Shown: positions 5,809 through 5,839 of the stretch, in pieces
Layout: every line of letters starts with the position of its first letter
Position numbering within the stretch: the stretch's first letter is position 1
Source: Aquitalea sp.
Lineage (GTDB): Bacteria; Pseudomonadota; Gammaproteobacteria; Burkholderiales; Chromobacteriaceae
Assembly (NCBI GenBank): GCA_019232735.1
Contig: JAFANL010000125.1
Location: 1-5,839, forward strand
Direction: 5' to 3'
Length of the DNA stretch: 5,839 nucleotides
The notes under the pieces: generated by a model
Databases searched by the model: none
What the model was told of the DNA's origin: nothing
What the model saw: the letters and a program-made list of their open reading frames with translations, nothing else
Position numbers and translations under genes: made by a program

Positions 5809-5830
5809 GACAACAAGAGAATCTCCCTAC

Positions 5831-5839
5831 ATGACCCGT
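5831..5839 (+). CDS. Start of a further gene (only Met-Thr-Arg visible)
   Basis: ATG ACC CGT lies at the very end of the window, with AAGAGA (5815-5820) ten bases upstream as a plausible ribosome site and a TATAAT hexamer further up. Three codons do not identify the product. The start does not look like TrpG, which usually begins with a hydrophobic strand leading to DNYDSF, so trpG is probably not the next gene. Confidence 0.45.

Larger units (their letters stand above)
5436..5830. other. 395-base stretch without an intact gene: remnant, -10 box and leader hairpin
   Basis: No intact gene is seen. On the minus strand, 5504-5690 contains a short frameshifted membrane-segment fragment. The part 5436-5503, between that fragment and the AT-rich gene, carries the latter's ribosome site (GAGGGG just upstream of 5435) but no clear promoter. 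From about 5691 the DNA is GC-rich and appears to be the promoter and leader of the gene starting at 5831. No tRNA, IS end or long repeat was recognised. Confidence 0.5.

Overview
The window looks like chromosomal DNA of a GC-rich betaproteobacterium, most likely from the Neisseriales (Chromobacterium/Aquitalea/Vogesella type). This is inferred from protein character and gene order: apaG diverging from rpe, followed by gph and trpE, is a familiar betaproteobacterial arrangement. I cannot name a genus from sequence alone.

Left part, minus strand: the first 94 codons of an ABC half-transporter of the Atm1/heavy-metal type run off the left edge (1-282). Upstream of it lies apaG (376-756). A short divergent intergenic region (757-862) separates apaG from the plus-strand genes.

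Centre, plus strand: rpe (ribulose-phosphate 3-epimerase) overlaps by one base a short-chain dehydrogenase of the sepiapterin/benzil reductase type. Next come gph (phosphoglycolate phosphatase) and, after 134 bases, trpE (anthranilate synthase component I). The order pairs pentose-phosphate and Calvin-type housekeeping enzymes with the entry step of tryptophan synthesis. The gph-trpE gap holds a 14-codon reading frame, MTFLPAPASWRWQR, with two Trp codons. It looks like a trp leader peptide. No transcription terminator follows it, but short alternative pairings, one covering the trpE ribosome-binding site, can be drawn. This is the most interesting signal in the window.

Right part: trpE ends at a good intrinsic terminator (4632-4670), and no trpG follows within the window. 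The next gene is an AT-rich minus-strand gene (4740-5435) for a six-helix membrane protein of unknown function with a strong ribosome-binding site. It differs in base composition from everything else here and looks acquired. Just upstream of it (5504-5690, minus) is a frameshifted fragment resembling the first transmembrane segment of membrane-bound PQQ-dependent dehydrogenases. This suggests that the region after trpE has been rearranged. The window ends three codons into a further plus-strand gene (5831), preceded by a consensus -10 hexamer and a 6-bp hairpin.
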